DNA from: PLA3 sp964592235
GTDB taxonomy: Bacteria; Planctomycetota; Phycisphaerae; UBA1845; UTPLA1
Reading direction: 5' to 3'
Assembly: GCA_964592235.1 (NCBI GenBank)
Contig: CAZQCF010000021.1
Coordinates: 4,300-68,299 of the forward strand
DNA: 64,000 nt
Part shown: positions 17,569 to 26,459 of the stretch, in pieces
How the letters are laid out: every line of letters begins with the position of its first letter
Numbering within the stretch: position 1 is the first letter of the stretch
Notes under the pieces: generated by a model
The model's input: the letters and a program-made list of their open reading frames with translations, nothing else
Databases searched by the model: none
What the model was told of the DNA's origin: nothing
Translations under genes and position numbers: made by a program

Positions 17569-18309
17569 TCACATTATCGCGAGCAGCATCCCCACGAACG
17601 ATTCGACATCCTCCACCGTCGCGTAGCCGTCGCGGTTCGTATCGGCCCGGCAGCGGTCTTCATCCGTTCGGCCGGTGGGATCGAGCACCGTCGCGACGAA
17701 CTCGGCGACGTCGCGCCCGTCGATCACCGTGTCGCCGTTGCAGTCGCCGCGCGTGCAGTCAACCGTCGCGAAGTGAAAGGTGAACGCGCTCGATTCCGCA
17801 TAACCCGTCGTGCCCGTGTCCACGAGCTTGAACGTCGCCCGCCAGAGCACCTTCAGCGGGTCGAAGCTCGCATGATCGGAGTTGACGTGCCACGTCAGGT
17901 GCGCGTGCAGCGCCGCCCCGCCGAGCAGCGCCCGTTCGCCGGGGTCGTCGATGATGGCAAACGTGTTGGTGATCGCGCGGAAGGCCGGATCCGCCGCGAC
18001 CAGCTCCAGCCGAATCTGGCAACCGCTCTGGAGCGTGAAGAGATCGTTCTCCGGTTCCTCGACGACGAGGTGATCAAAACCCGGCTCCGTGCCGGTCCAA
18101 CCGTTGAACAGCCCGCCGGACGGTTCGAGCACGGTGATTTCGGAATCGGGGTTGTAGCCGTCGATGCGAAGCTGGTTCGCGGCGGATCGTGCCACGATAA
18201 CGTCACCTTCGTCCACGCCGGCGCGAGCGACGCCGTTTCCCGACAGCACCAGTACCGCGACAAGCACCGCACAAGACGTGCAACGTAGATTGACCAAGTG
18301 AGTGTTCAT
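17569..18309 (-). CDS. secreted protein with dockerin-type EF-hand tail
   Basis: 246 residues from ATG 18309 (GGGGAAAG upstream). The signal peptide has the hydrophobic core CAVLVAVLVLSG and probable cleavage after ARA. The middle is a beta-rich domain without a family I recognise. The last 60 residues contain two calcium-loop repeats, DCNGDTVIDGRDV and DTNRDGYATVEDV, each followed by a short helix: the dockerin type I pattern that planctomycetes use on exported proteins. It is transcribed after the pseudopilin at 18395-19099 (same strand) and converges with the one at 16617-17492. Confidence 0.8.
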   Translation of the reverse strand: MNTHLVNLRCTSCAVLVAVLVLSGNGVARAGVDEGDVIVARSAANQLRIDGYNPDSEITVLEPSGGLFNGWTGTEPGFDHLVVEEPENDLFTLQSGCQIRLELVAADPAFRAITNTFAIIDDPGERALLGGAALHAHLTWHVNSDHASFDPLKVLWRATFKLVDTGTTGYAESSAFTFHFATVDCTRGDCNGDTVIDGRDVAEFVATVLDPTGRTDEDRCRADTNRDGYATVEDVESFVGMLLAIM

Positions 18310-18394
18310 GATGCGATCTTTCCCCGATCGCTCGCGCGATCGGCTCCTGAAAAAAGGCTCTACCCCGAGGCTGCCGGCCGTCCGCAAAAAGCGT

Positions 18395-19099
18395 CTACCA
18401 GGCGACTTTCGGGTCGTACTTGTTATGAATCCACGAAATGTTTGGAAATGAGCTATGGAGCAGGTCGATGGCGTACGTCTCCTCGAACCGCTCCGGCTCG
18501 GCATGGCCGTCCACGAATCCGTAGTTGGCGCGCGTCTGGTGCCGTTTGATCTGCACCTCGCGCGACGCCATCGTCAGCGGATTGGCGAACCACGTTTCGG
18601 GATGAACGTGATCGGCGACGGCGAAATCGCCCGTCTCCGCCAGTTCGGCCCAGAAGATCGTGGTCGACGGCCGGGTGATGCGCGTGGCGTTGTTGAACTC
18701 CTCGCGCCCCTCCAGCGTTCCGACGGTGTAGTAATTGGTCGCGTAACTCAATCGCCGCAACTGGGTCGTCCCCGGCAGGTGCTTGATCCAGTAGGGGCTT
18801 TCATCCGCCGGGCAGCGGCAGACCTTCTCCGAGCCGATCTCCTGCGACGCCGTGTTGATCCACGCATTGGCCTCGTCGACGCTCCCGCCGTGGGCGAACC
18901 CGACGGCCGGCAAACGCCCGTCGTTGTTGTCGGCGTACATCTGCACGGCTTGACCCAGGCTGTGGAGATTCGCCAGACAGGCGGTCGAACGACTGATCTG
19001 CCGCGACTTGTTCATCGCCGGCAGCAGAATGCTGATCAACAGCGCGATGATCGAGATCGAAACCAGCAGCTCGATCAACGTGAAGGCACGTTGCTTCAT
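18395..19099 (-). CDS. prepilin-type protein with H-X9-DG motif
   Basis: 234 residues from ATG 19099. It starts MKQRAFTLIELLVSISIIA, the prepilin cleavage/methylation site with Glu at +5 and a hydrophobic helix to LLPAMNKS. The C-terminal region has RHQTRANYGFVDGHA, an exact H-X9-DG motif, which marks the DUF1559-like planctomycete family. A CPADES motif near the middle suggests a structural cysteine. It probably lies in one unit with the dockerin gene 85 bp downstream. Confidence 0.88.
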   Translation of the reverse strand: MKQRAFTLIELLVSISIIALLISILLPAMNKSRQISRSTACLANLHSLGQAVQMYADNNDGRLPAVGFAHGGSVDEANAWINTASQEIGSEKVCRCPADESPYWIKHLPGTTQLRRLSYATNYYTVGTLEGREEFNNATRITRPSTTIFWAELAETGDFAVADHVHPETWFANPLTMASREVQIKRHQTRANYGFVDGHAEPERFEETYAIDLLHSSFPNISWIHNKYDPKVAW

Positions 19100-19270
19100 G
19101 GCAGGCTCTCGCAATCGCCGGCCAAGTCAGCCGAGCGATCGCACCGATGGATGATTGAATTCAGCAAACGCGATCAACACCGCGCGAAAGCGCGAGAGGG
19201 CACGGGTGCCATGCAGACCGGGCGCGCGAGGGCGCAGGAATGCACGATGGCCGTGAGAGAGAAGTTCGCG

Positions 19271-19546
19271 TTAGCCAAGAGGCGGCGCGCGGGGCGAAGC
19301 GGGCGAGCGATGGAATCGACTGATCGGCGCGGCGACCGCGACTGGTCTCGCGCGGCGAATCGATTGAGGCAGGAAAACATAGAAGACCGCCGCAACCACC
19401 AGCGCTGCGGCAACCGTGACGAGCAGGTAGCAGGTCTCGCAACCAGCCTTGAAGCCGGCGTCGTGATGATGCAGCGCAGCCGCGGCGCCCGTCGCAAACG
19501 CGGCGAACGTGAGCACCAGCAACCATGTCAAGACGCGCTGTTTCAT
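19271..19546 (-). CDS. small two-helix membrane protein with His/Cys loop
   Basis: 91 residues. Two hydrophobic segments (MKQRVLTWLLVLTFAAFATG and YLLVTVAAALVVAAVFYVFL) flank a loop with LHHHDAGFKAGCETC. Three consecutive histidines and a CxxC suggest metal binding; this is inference. The tail is basic and proline/arginine-rich. A strong promoter with an embedded palindrome lies just upstream (19596-19623), which supports the gene being real and regulated. ATG 19546 is preferred to TTG 19552. Confidence 0.55.
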   Translation of the reverse strand: MKQRVLTWLLVLTFAAFATGAAAALHHHDAGFKAGCETCYLLVTVAAALVVAAVFYVFLPQSIRRARPVAVAAPISRFHRSPASPRAPPLG

Positions 19547-19590
19547 AACCAAAGAACCGATTGCGCGAAAACGCGACCTCGATGGAACGC

Positions 19591-19623
19591 ATTACATTGT
19601 AATACGATCGCCGGAGGTGTCAA
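19591..19623 (-). promoter_or_regulatory. promoter with consensus -35 and palindrome over -10
   Basis: On the minus strand TTGACA (19618-19623) and TACAAT (19596-19601) are separated by 16 bp. The -10 lies inside an inverted repeat ATTACA-T-TGTAAT at 19591-19603, a likely repressor site resembling TACA/TGTA boxes of BlaI/CopY-type regulators. It drives the small His/Cys membrane protein. Confidence 0.6.
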
Positions 19624-19689
19624 CCGGATTCCCGCGGCGGATGGTCGCACTCGATCAACCGCCCGGGCAAAAAGCCCGCAGCTCATTGC

Positions 19690-20457
19690 TTAATCGCCGG
19701 GCGGCGCTTGCGGAAACGTGATCGCCGCAACCATCATCCGTCCGTAGCGGGTCCAGAGCGCATCCGGGGATAGCCGCTCTTCGTTCGGCGGTAGCTCCAG
19801 CGTGATAATGGGAATTCCCAGCGACTCGCCCGCGAAAGACCCCAGCGACCCGGGCCGACCACCCAGCTTCTTCACCGGCAGCTCGCTGTACCGCCCCATC
19901 GCCCGGGCCAGCCCTTCGGCCGGGCCGTCGTAGTCGATGCACACCAGCGGCTGATGAATGCTCACGATCCGCGCCGGGCGATGCTTGAGCAACAGTTCGT
20001 GCAGCGCGCGGCTCTCCGGCTCGGAGAGCGCCGAGTCGCCATGCCGGTCGGAGGTCTGGTAGTTGTCCGCCGGAAAATTTCGATTCAGATCGACGCCGCG
20101 CACGTTGTGGCGGATCTTCTTCGCGTAGCCGTCAGGATTGGCCACGGGCATCAGCAGCACGCGGCGCCCTTCGAGCAGCGCGGGATTCGTAGCGATGTAT
20201 TCGACGAGGCGGTTGACGATCGGCGTGCCGGCCCATTCGTTGCCGTGGATGGTCGCCATGATGAACACGACATCCGGCCCGCTGCCCGCCGTGAGCAATT
20301 CAATCGGGCGGTTCTCAACCGAGTGACCGAGGATCGTGCTTTGCCAGATTCCCTCGCGGGGCTTCGCCGGCTCGGTCGGCTTGAGGCACCCCGCGGACAG
20401 CAGCACCGGGGCCAGCAATATGCACGATGACGTGAAACGACGGGCGGCTGTGCTCAA
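19690..20457 (-). CDS. M14-family zinc carboxypeptidase lipoprotein
   Basis: M14 metallopeptidase with HGNEWAG giving zinc ligands H71 and E74, the third ligand H168 (SIHQP), substrate-binding DLNRNFP near 123-129, and candidate catalytic E221 in LELPPNE. It resembles murein-peptide amidases of the MpaA type. I chose TTG 20457 because GGGAG is upstream and the resulting N-terminus (hydrophobic core CILLAPVLL, lipobox LSAGC, Cys 24) is a typical lipoprotein signal. An ATG at 20514 is also in frame and overlaps the ispG start on the other strand. Predicted envelope peptidase trimming cell-wall or other peptides. Confidence 0.78.
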   Translation of the reverse strand: MSTAARRFTSSCILLAPVLLSAGCLKPTEPAKPREGIWQSTILGHSVENRPIELLTAGSGPDVVFIMATIHGNEWAGTPIVNRLVEYIATNPALLEGRRVLLMPVANPDGYAKKIRHNVRGVDLNRNFPADNYQTSDRHGDSALSEPESRALHELLLKHRPARIVSIHQPLVCIDYDGPAEGLARAMGRYSELPVKKLGGRPGSLGSFAGESLGIPIITLELPPNEERLSPDALWTRYGRMMVAAITFPQAPPGD

Positions 20458-20512
20458 AGTGTGCTCCCAGCTAGAATCCACGAAATCGCGGGCAGTTTCG
20501 GAGACGAGCGGC

Positions 20513-21727
20513 ATGAATGCAAGGCGGCGGACGCGGCAAGTGCGGGTGGGGCCGGTGGCCATCGGGGGCGATGCGCCGGTCTCGATCCAATCGATGACCA
20601 GCACCTACACGTGGGAGATCGACAAAACCGTCGCGCAGATTCAGGCGCTGGCCCGCGCCGGGGCCGACATCGTGCGCGTGGCCGTGCCGGAGGCGAAGGA
20701 CACCGAGGCGCTGAAACACATCATGCCGCAGGTGCCGGTGCCGATCGTGGCCGACGTGCACTTTCATTTTCAGCGGGCCATCGAGGCCGTCGAGGCAGGC
20801 GTGCACAAGATCCGCCTGAACCCGGGCAACTTGCAGGATCGCAAGCAGGTCGACCGCGTGATTCGCCTGTGCCGCGAGCGCGGCGTCCCGATCCGCGTCG
20901 GCGTGAACGAGGGCGGCATCGTCGAACGGCGCGACAAGGACAAGCGCGCGGCCGAGAAAGCGCGGCTGGAGACCGACTACGAAGGCCATCTCGTCGGCAT
21001 CATGCTGGAGAAGCTCGCGGAGTATCTGCGCATCTTCGACGAGAACGATTTTCACGATGTGGTCATCTCGGCGAAATCGATCGACCCGCGGATCGTGATC
21101 GCCGCATACCGCGAGATCAGCAAGCGATACGACTACCCGCTGCACCTGGGCGTGACGCACGCCGGGCCGAAGGAGACGGGCTGCATCCGCAGCGTGGCGG
21201 CGCTGGGGGCGCTGCTGGCCGAGGGCATCGGCGACACCGTGCGGATCAGTTACGCGAGCGACCCGGTCTATGAGGTGGAGGACGCGAAAGAGCTGTTGAG
21301 CTGCCTCGGCCTGCGAGCGCGGGTCGAGCCAGAGCTGATCGCCTGCCCGACGTGCGGGCGGATTGAGATTGATCTCATCACAATGGTGCAGGACGTTCGC
21401 CGGCGGCTGGCGGAAATTAAGACGCCCGTGAAAGTCGCAGTCATGGGCTGCGTGGTCAACGGCCCCGGCGAGGCCGAGGGCGCCGACGTGGCGATCTTCG
21501 CCGGCAAGGGCAAAGGAATCATCTATGTGCAGGGTGAACAGAAGCGGACGGTGACCGAGGGCGAGATGCTCGAAGCGTTGTACGAAGAATGCGTGGCCTT
21601 CGCGGCGCGGGTTGAACGCGGCGAGGCCCGCCTCTCCGGCGGCGGCGTGACGATCAAGCCCCCCGACCCCCTTCCGCGAGCCGATGGGAGCCTGCCGTTG
21701 ACGGTTGTGGCTGCTCGGCGCGGATAG
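20513..21727 (+). CDS. ispG: 4-hydroxy-3-methylbut-2-enyl diphosphate synthase
   Basis: 404 residues, the usual length for bacterial IspG/GcpE. The enzyme converts methylerythritol cyclodiphosphate to HMBPP, the penultimate step of the MEP isoprenoid pathway, using a [4Fe-4S] cluster. The TIM-barrel half starts VRVGPVAIGGDAPVSIQSMT. The cluster half has CPTCGRIEID and GCVVNGPGEAEGADV, which supply the three cysteines and the glutamate ligand. The start MNARRR at 20513 matches the family N-terminus; upstream in-frame sequence belongs to the divergent peptidase gene. Cytoplasmic. Confidence 0.96.
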   Translation: MNARRRTRQVRVGPVAIGGDAPVSIQSMTSTYTWEIDKTVAQIQALARAGADIVRVAVPEAKDTEALKHIMPQVPVPIVADVHFHFQRAIEAVEAGVHKIRLNPGNLQDRKQVDRVIRLCRERGVPIRVGVNEGGIVERRDKDKRAAEKARLETDYEGHLVGIMLEKLAEYLRIFDENDFHDVVISAKSIDPRIVIAAYREISKRYDYPLHLGVTHAGPKETGCIRSVAALGALLAEGIGDTVRISYASDPVYEVEDAKELLSCLGLRARVEPELIACPTCGRIEIDLITMVQDVRRRLAEIKTPVKVAVMGCVVNGPGEAEGADVAIFAGKGKGIIYVQGEQKRTVTEGEMLEALYEECVAFAARVERGEARLSGGGVTIKPPDPLPRADGSLPLTVVAARRG

Positions 21728-21734
21728 CGATTGC

Positions 21735-21806
21735 AGGGTGCGCCTTCGGCACACTACGAGTAACTACAGGCTGGACGGATACCGTAGGGTGCGTCCTCGA
21801 CGCACC
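21735..21806 (+). repeat. intergenic hairpin repeat, one degenerate and one perfect copy
   Basis: GGTGCGTC-CTC-GACGCACC, a perfect 8-bp stem with a 3-base loop, lies at 21788-21806. A degenerate copy starts at 21735. The same 19-mer is found at 43052-43070. It sits between ispG and the convergent glutamine synthetase gene and could act as a terminator-like hairpin, but no T tract follows. Confidence 0.6.
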
Positions 21807-21853
21807 ACGAATAACAGGCGCGTTGAGAACGCACGCTACCTTTGGCCCCCGGC

Positions 21854-24046
21854 TCAATACATGAACAACATCTCGCGATACTTCGGCAGCGGCCAGTAGT
21901 GGTCATCCACCACCAGTTCCAGCGCATCGGCCGCCGCGCGCACGTCGTTCATCGCGGGCTTGACCTGGTCGCGGTAATACAGAGCGTGCTTGAAGTGATC
22001 CCCCCCGCCGTGGTCGGCCTCGCTGCGGATGCGATCGAGCGAATCGACCGCCGTGTGCAGCCTGGCCAGCAGGGTGGAAACGTTGCGCAGCGTCTTCTCC
22101 GGCGCGGTCACGTCGCCGCCGGCCTGCTTCGTGCCGACGAGGCATGCCGCGACATCTGTCTGATACTTCATCACCGCCGGCAGAATCTGCGTCCGGGCCA
22201 TGTCGCTGGTCAGCTGCGCCTCGATGTTGATCGTCTTGATGTACGCCTCCAGCGCGATCTTGTAGTTCGCGTCCATCTCCGTCGGCGTCAGCACGGCGTG
22301 GCGGTTGAACATGTCTTTCACGGCTGGATCAATCATGACCGTCAGCGCGTCCACGCTCGACTTCACGTTGGGCAGGCCGCGCTTCTCCGCCTCGACCTCC
22401 CACGCGCTGCTGTAGTTGTCGCCGTTGAACAACACCGCCTGATGCTTCTTGAGGTTGTCCTGCACGACCTTCTGAACGGCCGCTTCGAACTTCGTGCCGC
22501 GGGCCGTCTCGGCCTCGATCTCGTTGGCGAGCGTGTCCAGCGCATCGGCGACGATGACGTTCAGCACCGTGTTCGGAAACGCGATGGACTGGCTGGAGCC
22601 GACCGCCCGGAACTCAAACTTGTTGCCGGTGAACGCGAACGGACTCGTGCGGTTGCGATCGGAATCGTCGCGCGGCAGCGGCGGCAGGCTCGAAACGCCC
22701 AGTTGAATGAACCCCGCCGCCCGGCCGCCCTCGGACTTGCCGCTGATGATCCCGTTGACGACCTCCGTCAGTTTGTCGCCGAGATAAACGCTGATGATCG
22801 CCGGTGGCGCTTCGTTCGCGCCGAGCCGATGATCGTTGCCCGGCGTGGCGATCGACGACCGCAGCAGCAGCGCGTTCTTGTGAATCGCGCTGATCACAGC
22901 CGTAAGGAAAACGAGAAACTGCGCGTTCTCGTGCGGCGTATGGCCGGGGTCGAGCAGGTTGTTGCCCCGGTCGTCGGCGATGGACCAGTTGTTGTGCTTG
23001 CCGGAGCCGTTCACGCCGGCGAAGGGTTTCTCGTGCAGCAGGCACTTGAAACCGTGCTTCAGCGCCGCGTTCTTGAGCACCTCCATGAGCAGCATGTTGT
23101 GGTCGACCGCGACGTTGGTCGTCTCATAGACCGGCGCGATTTCGAACTGCCCCGGCGCGACTTCGTTGTGCCGCGTCTTGATTGGGATGCCCAGTTCGTA
23201 CAGCGTGCGCTCGGCGTCCATCATGAACGCCAGCACGCGCTCCTTGATCGAGCCAAAATAATGATCCTCCATCTCCTGCCCCTTCGGCGGGCGGGCGCCG
23301 AACAGCGAGCGCCCGGCGTTGATCAGATCGGGCCGCAGGAAATAGAAGCGCCGGTCGATGAGAAAGTACTCCTGCTCCGGGCCGGCGGTGCACGAGACGG
23401 ATTTCACGTCCTTGTTGCCGAAGAGCCGGAGCATGCGCACGGCCTGCTTCGACAGCGCGGAGATGGATCGCAGGAGCGGCGTCTTTCGGTCCAGGGCGGT
23501 GCCGTCGTAGCTGTAGAACGCCGTCGGGATGCACAGCGTCTTGCCGTTGACGCTGTCCATCAGAAACGCCGGGCTGGTCGGGTCCCACGCCGTGTAGCCG
23601 CGGGCTTCGAACGTGCTGCGCGTGCCGCCCGAGGGAAAGCTGCTGGCGTCCGGCTCGCCCATGATGAGGTTCTTGCCCGAGAACTCGACGATGGCCTGCC
23701 CCTCGGCCGTTGGTGTCAGAAACGTGTCATGCTTCTCGGCCGTCAGACCGGTCAGCGGCAGGAACCAGTGGCAGTAGTGCGTCGCGCCGCGCTCGATGGC
23801 CCAGTCCTTCATGGCGTTGGCGACGACATCGGCCACCGGCGCGTCAAGCGGGACGCCCTCGCGCATCGTCTGGATCAGCGCGCGGTAGGCATCCTTCGGC
23901 AGCTTGGACTGCATCGTGGACAGGTTGAAGACGTTCTTCCCGTAGATGTCGCGCACCGGCTCGGCCTCGGGGTGAATCGTGGCGACGGGCATGCGTTGCG
24001 CGCTGATGGCGGCGATGGCGTCAAAACGGCGGCGTGCGGGGCTCAT
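21854..24046 (-). CDS. glnN: glutamine synthetase type III
   Basis: 730 residues, the size of GSIII and far larger than GSI/II. It makes glutamine from glutamate, ammonia and ATP. Diagnostic regions are ATHYCHWFLPLTGLTAEKHD near 90-109, the GSIII signature segment starting FSGKNLIMGEPDASSFPSGG, the catalytic stretch CTAGPEQEYFLIDRRFYF, NEVAPGQFEIAPVYE, and GSGKHNNWSI. The C-terminal helical region is also typical. GAGG precedes ATG 24046. Upstream on the same strand is a run of three TTGAC elements that may contain the promoter. Planctomycetes and Bacteroidetes often carry this form. Confidence 0.95.
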   Translation of the reverse strand: MSPARRRFDAIAAISAQRMPVATIHPEAEPVRDIYGKNVFNLSTMQSKLPKDAYRALIQTMREGVPLDAPVADVVANAMKDWAIERGATHYCHWFLPLTGLTAEKHDTFLTPTAEGQAIVEFSGKNLIMGEPDASSFPSGGTRSTFEARGYTAWDPTSPAFLMDSVNGKTLCIPTAFYSYDGTALDRKTPLLRSISALSKQAVRMLRLFGNKDVKSVSCTAGPEQEYFLIDRRFYFLRPDLINAGRSLFGARPPKGQEMEDHYFGSIKERVLAFMMDAERTLYELGIPIKTRHNEVAPGQFEIAPVYETTNVAVDHNMLLMEVLKNAALKHGFKCLLHEKPFAGVNGSGKHNNWSIADDRGNNLLDPGHTPHENAQFLVFLTAVISAIHKNALLLRSSIATPGNDHRLGANEAPPAIISVYLGDKLTEVVNGIISGKSEGGRAAGFIQLGVSSLPPLPRDDSDRNRTSPFAFTGNKFEFRAVGSSQSIAFPNTVLNVIVADALDTLANEIEAETARGTKFEAAVQKVVQDNLKKHQAVLFNGDNYSSAWEVEAEKRGLPNVKSSVDALTVMIDPAVKDMFNRHAVLTPTEMDANYKIALEAYIKTINIEAQLTSDMARTQILPAVMKYQTDVAACLVGTKQAGGDVTAPEKTLRNVSTLLARLHTAVDSLDRIRSEADHGGGDHFKHALYYRDQVKPAMNDVRAAADALELVVDDHYWPLPKYREMLFMY

Positions 24047-24374
24047 GCAATGAGTTCCTCAAAGAAAGTCAAAACGTCAAGAAGTCAAAACGATTCCCAG
24101 GGAGCCGACCGCGCCGGCGGTCGATCTCAAAACACCGATTGCACGGGAAATCGAACCCATGCGACGGCGATCCCGGCGCGCGGAGTTTCTCGTTACTTCC
24201 CTGTCGGATGCATTCGAACGGCTGAACGATGACATACGGTGTAAGCCGGCCATCAGTTCAACAGCAGGCCGGGCGCTGATTCTTCCGACCGGGCGGGCCA
24301 GACGGCCCTCCGCGTGGAAAGAGGTATTTTCGGACGCCGCGCGGATTTTTCAAGGTGCGCCGAAAGGCCTGATT
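24047..24374. other. intergenic region, probable glnN promoter zone
   Basis: 328 bp between the glutamine synthetase start and the end of the YjbR-family gene. On the minus strand just before glnN there are three near-tandem TTGAC motifs within 25 bp and short T runs. I see no -24/-12 sigma-54 element and no open frame worth calling. Confidence 0.4.
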
Positions 24375-24716
24375 TCATTGGCCGGATTGAAACGCGCGAA
24401 CCAGCTTCGCCGGAGCCGTGTTCAGCCAGGCGGTTAGCAACGCGGCCTTGACCGGAGCCGCCTTCGCCGGCTTGAGCAGGATGTACGTCGCGCCGCGCTG
24501 CCCCCAGCCGCCGGGAACGGGAGAAAAGGCCGTCGGCTCTTGTTTGACGAACATGGCCTGTTGGGCAGGCGTCAACTTGACCATGGCCAGGCCGACATCT
24601 GGCCGAAGCGTGGCAAAGATTTTCCCGTCGACTCGAAAGTCAGGGTGCCCCATGTGCTCGCGTTCGACCGATTCAGGCAGGGAAAGAGCGAGCTTCCGGA
24701 ATGCGGCTTGCGTCAT
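24375..24716 (-). CDS. MmcQ/YjbR-family protein
   Basis: 113 residues. The pattern FRKLALSLPESVEREHMGHPDFRVDGKIFATL, a MVKLTPAQQAMF segment and a C-terminal GRxxxY-like ILLKPAKAAP helix match the YjbR/MmcQ double-wing fold, proposed to bind DNA. Its biological role is unknown. It is the last host gene before the Mu-like element, which inserted 31 bp upstream of its start codon and so may have replaced its promoter region. Confidence 0.8.
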   Translation of the reverse strand: MTQAAFRKLALSLPESVEREHMGHPDFRVDGKIFATLRPDVGLAMVKLTPAQQAMFVKQEPTAFSPVPGGWGQRGATYILLKPAKAAPVKAALLTAWLNTAPAKLVRAFQSGQ

Positions 24717-24747
24717 GACGCAGGGATGATACAGCGGAACACGGCCG

Positions 24748-24752
24748 CTCGC
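24748..24752. repeat. left 5-bp target-site duplication of the Mu-like element
   Basis: CTCGC directly precedes the TG that starts the element; the identical CTCGC follows the terminal CA at 39010-39014. Confidence 0.75.
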
Positions 24753-24777
24753 TGACGCGCGCGAGACTAACCTGGAA
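24753..24777 (+). repeat. left terminal inverted repeat / transposase end site
   Basis: Shares TG--GCGC---AG--TAA-C-GGAA with the complement of 38985-39009. Likely first transposase-binding site. Confidence 0.7.
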
Positions 24778-25116
24778 AGACGGCTTGGACAAAAGAAAGA
24801 CGGGCGAAATCCGCTAACTTGCGAGATCGCAGCGACTTATGGATGACGAAGGCGTCGTCTGAATGATGGATATTTGGATAACTAGTCTGGAATTTCGCCC
24901 AAATTCAGCCCTTCCGTGGATAATTCGATTGTCCAACGGCCGAGCGTCAGTATTGCGATAAGCCGTTGTGAATGCGGCATTTACGCGGTTTACGGCATTA
25001 TCCAGCGCGGCTAATCTGGACTGCCAAAGGGAAGGGAAGAAGGGAAGCGGTTTGGCGCTGGAAGTCGCCTTCGGGCCGGTCTGGATGGTGGCGGGTGATT
25101 GCATGGGGAAAAGACC
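24778..25116. other. left end control region of the element, no gene
   Basis: About 340 bp, less GC-rich than the surroundings. It contains several GGATAA-type motifs in plus orientation (24874, 24918, and a CGATAAGCCG at 24955) and one inverted at 24993. These resemble the GGATAAACCGG core of the right end and may be internal transposase sites, like L2/L3 of Mu. A 96-codon minus-strand frame here has no ribosome site and was not accepted. Confidence 0.45.
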
Positions 25117-26325
25117 CTAAGCGGCTCGTTTGCGGCCTGTGAAAAGATACCGGCGGAAGGCTCGGATCGCCTGGGCGGACCGGTTCATCGAAGCCCCGTC
25201 GATGGGTAGCTCGAACTCGAATCGAAGCGCCGCTTCCAACCGGGCGGCGGACATCCGGCGCGGCCGGCGGCAGACCATCACAAGGGCCGAATCGCGCTCC
25301 TCAAGCTGGGCGACACGGACATCGGCGAAGTAGCGACCGACCAGCGCCCGGAACTCGTCCGGCGAATAGAACTTCTGGAACTTCTGCTTGCCCGTACCGG
25401 CACCAGTCACAACCAGGCCCGGCTCGGTCGAGTCGGGGATACCCAAGAAGGCGCTCTTGTTGTTCTTGATCAGGCCGAGCACCTCACCATATCGCGCTTC
25501 GTGGATCGACCGCACGGCGATGACGGTCTGCTTCGCTCGCGTGGCCAGCGCGGCGAGGATGGTCAGGACGTGGGCGCGATCGTCCGGATGCCCGATGCTG
25601 GAAAGCACGAATTGATTGACGATCGTATCCGGGATCCAGCCGCGAGACATTCGGGCGAGCAATCCATCGGCCAGCTTTCGGGCCAGCCGGATCGACGGCT
25701 TGCCGCGCTCGCGCGGGAACGGCTCGAAGCCGATAGCGTCGATGCCAAGCCGGCCACGAAGCCAGCCGACTTCCTGCCGACCGCCCGCGCCGAAGTCCAG
25801 CACGCGCGAGCCGTAGAACTCGCGGAACGCGGCGCGGTGGGCGCGATCGGAAAAGTTGAAATCGAGAATACCCAGCGGCGCACGGTAGCCCCGGCCAAGC
25901 TCCAGGTGCTTGCGCCGCATCTGCGCGTGCGTGGCGTTCTGGCGAAGCTGGTCGGCGGCGGTCTTCTTGAAGAAATCCCAATCGCCTGATATCTGATTGA
26001 GAGCCACGTTCATAGCCCGCTCGACGGACAGACTCACGTCGACGTAGATCGCCGGCGGCTTCTCGTATTCTTTCGCCCGCGCGTCTTTCGCGCGGCGCAA
26101 TTGGCGGACGACTTCGGCGTTCGCTCGGGCGCGCTGATGGCCGCCGACGATGTTACCGGTCTGTCGATTGATGACGACGGGCATTACCCAACCGAAGCGG
26201 AGCAGCGACCCGACCAGGACGCGGAGCGTCCGAGCGTCCATGTGGCGCGGGTTGTAGTCTGCCGGGATGAGGGTCTTGTAATTCACGCGACGCACGCGCT
26301 CCGCGATAAATACTTTCTTCGGCAT
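25117..26325 (-). CDS. ParB-like domain fused to a methyltransferase-like domain
   Basis: 402 residues from ATG 26325. Residues 10-75 form a ParB/Srx-like domain: VNYKTLIPADYNPRHMDARTLRVLV, then IVGGHQRARANA, equivalent to the GHRRxxA nucleotide-binding motif. Residues about 174-203 give VLDFGAGGRQEVG and an IGFEPFP strand end, a class I SAM-binding pattern. ParB-methyltransferase fusions occur in many phages and modify phage DNA. Whether this one is an active methylase is untested: a DPPY or PC catalytic motif is not obvious. GGAGG directly touches the ATG, an odd spacing. It is the leftmost gene of the element. Confidence 0.7.
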   Translation of the reverse strand: MPKKVFIAERVRRVNYKTLIPADYNPRHMDARTLRVLVGSLLRFGWVMPVVINRQTGNIVGGHQRARANAEVVRQLRRAKDARAKEYEKPPAIYVDVSLSVERAMNVALNQISGDWDFFKKTAADQLRQNATHAQMRRKHLELGRGYRAPLGILDFNFSDRAHRAAFREFYGSRVLDFGAGGRQEVGWLRGRLGIDAIGFEPFPRERGKPSIRLARKLADGLLARMSRGWIPDTIVNQFVLSSIGHPDDRAHVLTILAALATRAKQTVIAVRSIHEARYGEVLGLIKNNKSAFLGIPDSTEPGLVVTGAGTGKQKFQKFYSPDEFRALVGRYFADVRVAQLEERDSALVMVCRRPRRMSAARLEAALRFEFELPIDGASMNRSAQAIRAFRRYLFTGRKRAA

Positions 26326-26459
26326 CCTCCATGATGCCTTTCCCAGGACCGATGTTCCTTCGCTCCCGCGCCGAACCCGATTCGAGTCGGGGCCGGCAGT
26401 CAGGACCGCCGGCAGGCGCGGGGGCACTTCACGCTTGCGCCCCGCCGCATTCGAGCGAC

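Noticed and set aside
21842..24232. 796-codon plus frame opposite glutamine synthetase
   Set aside because: High GC makes long antisense frames common; the type III glutamine synthetase on the other strand has clear motifs.
24814..25104. 96-codon minus-strand frame at the left end of the element
   Set aside because: No ribosome site and it overlaps the motif-rich end region.
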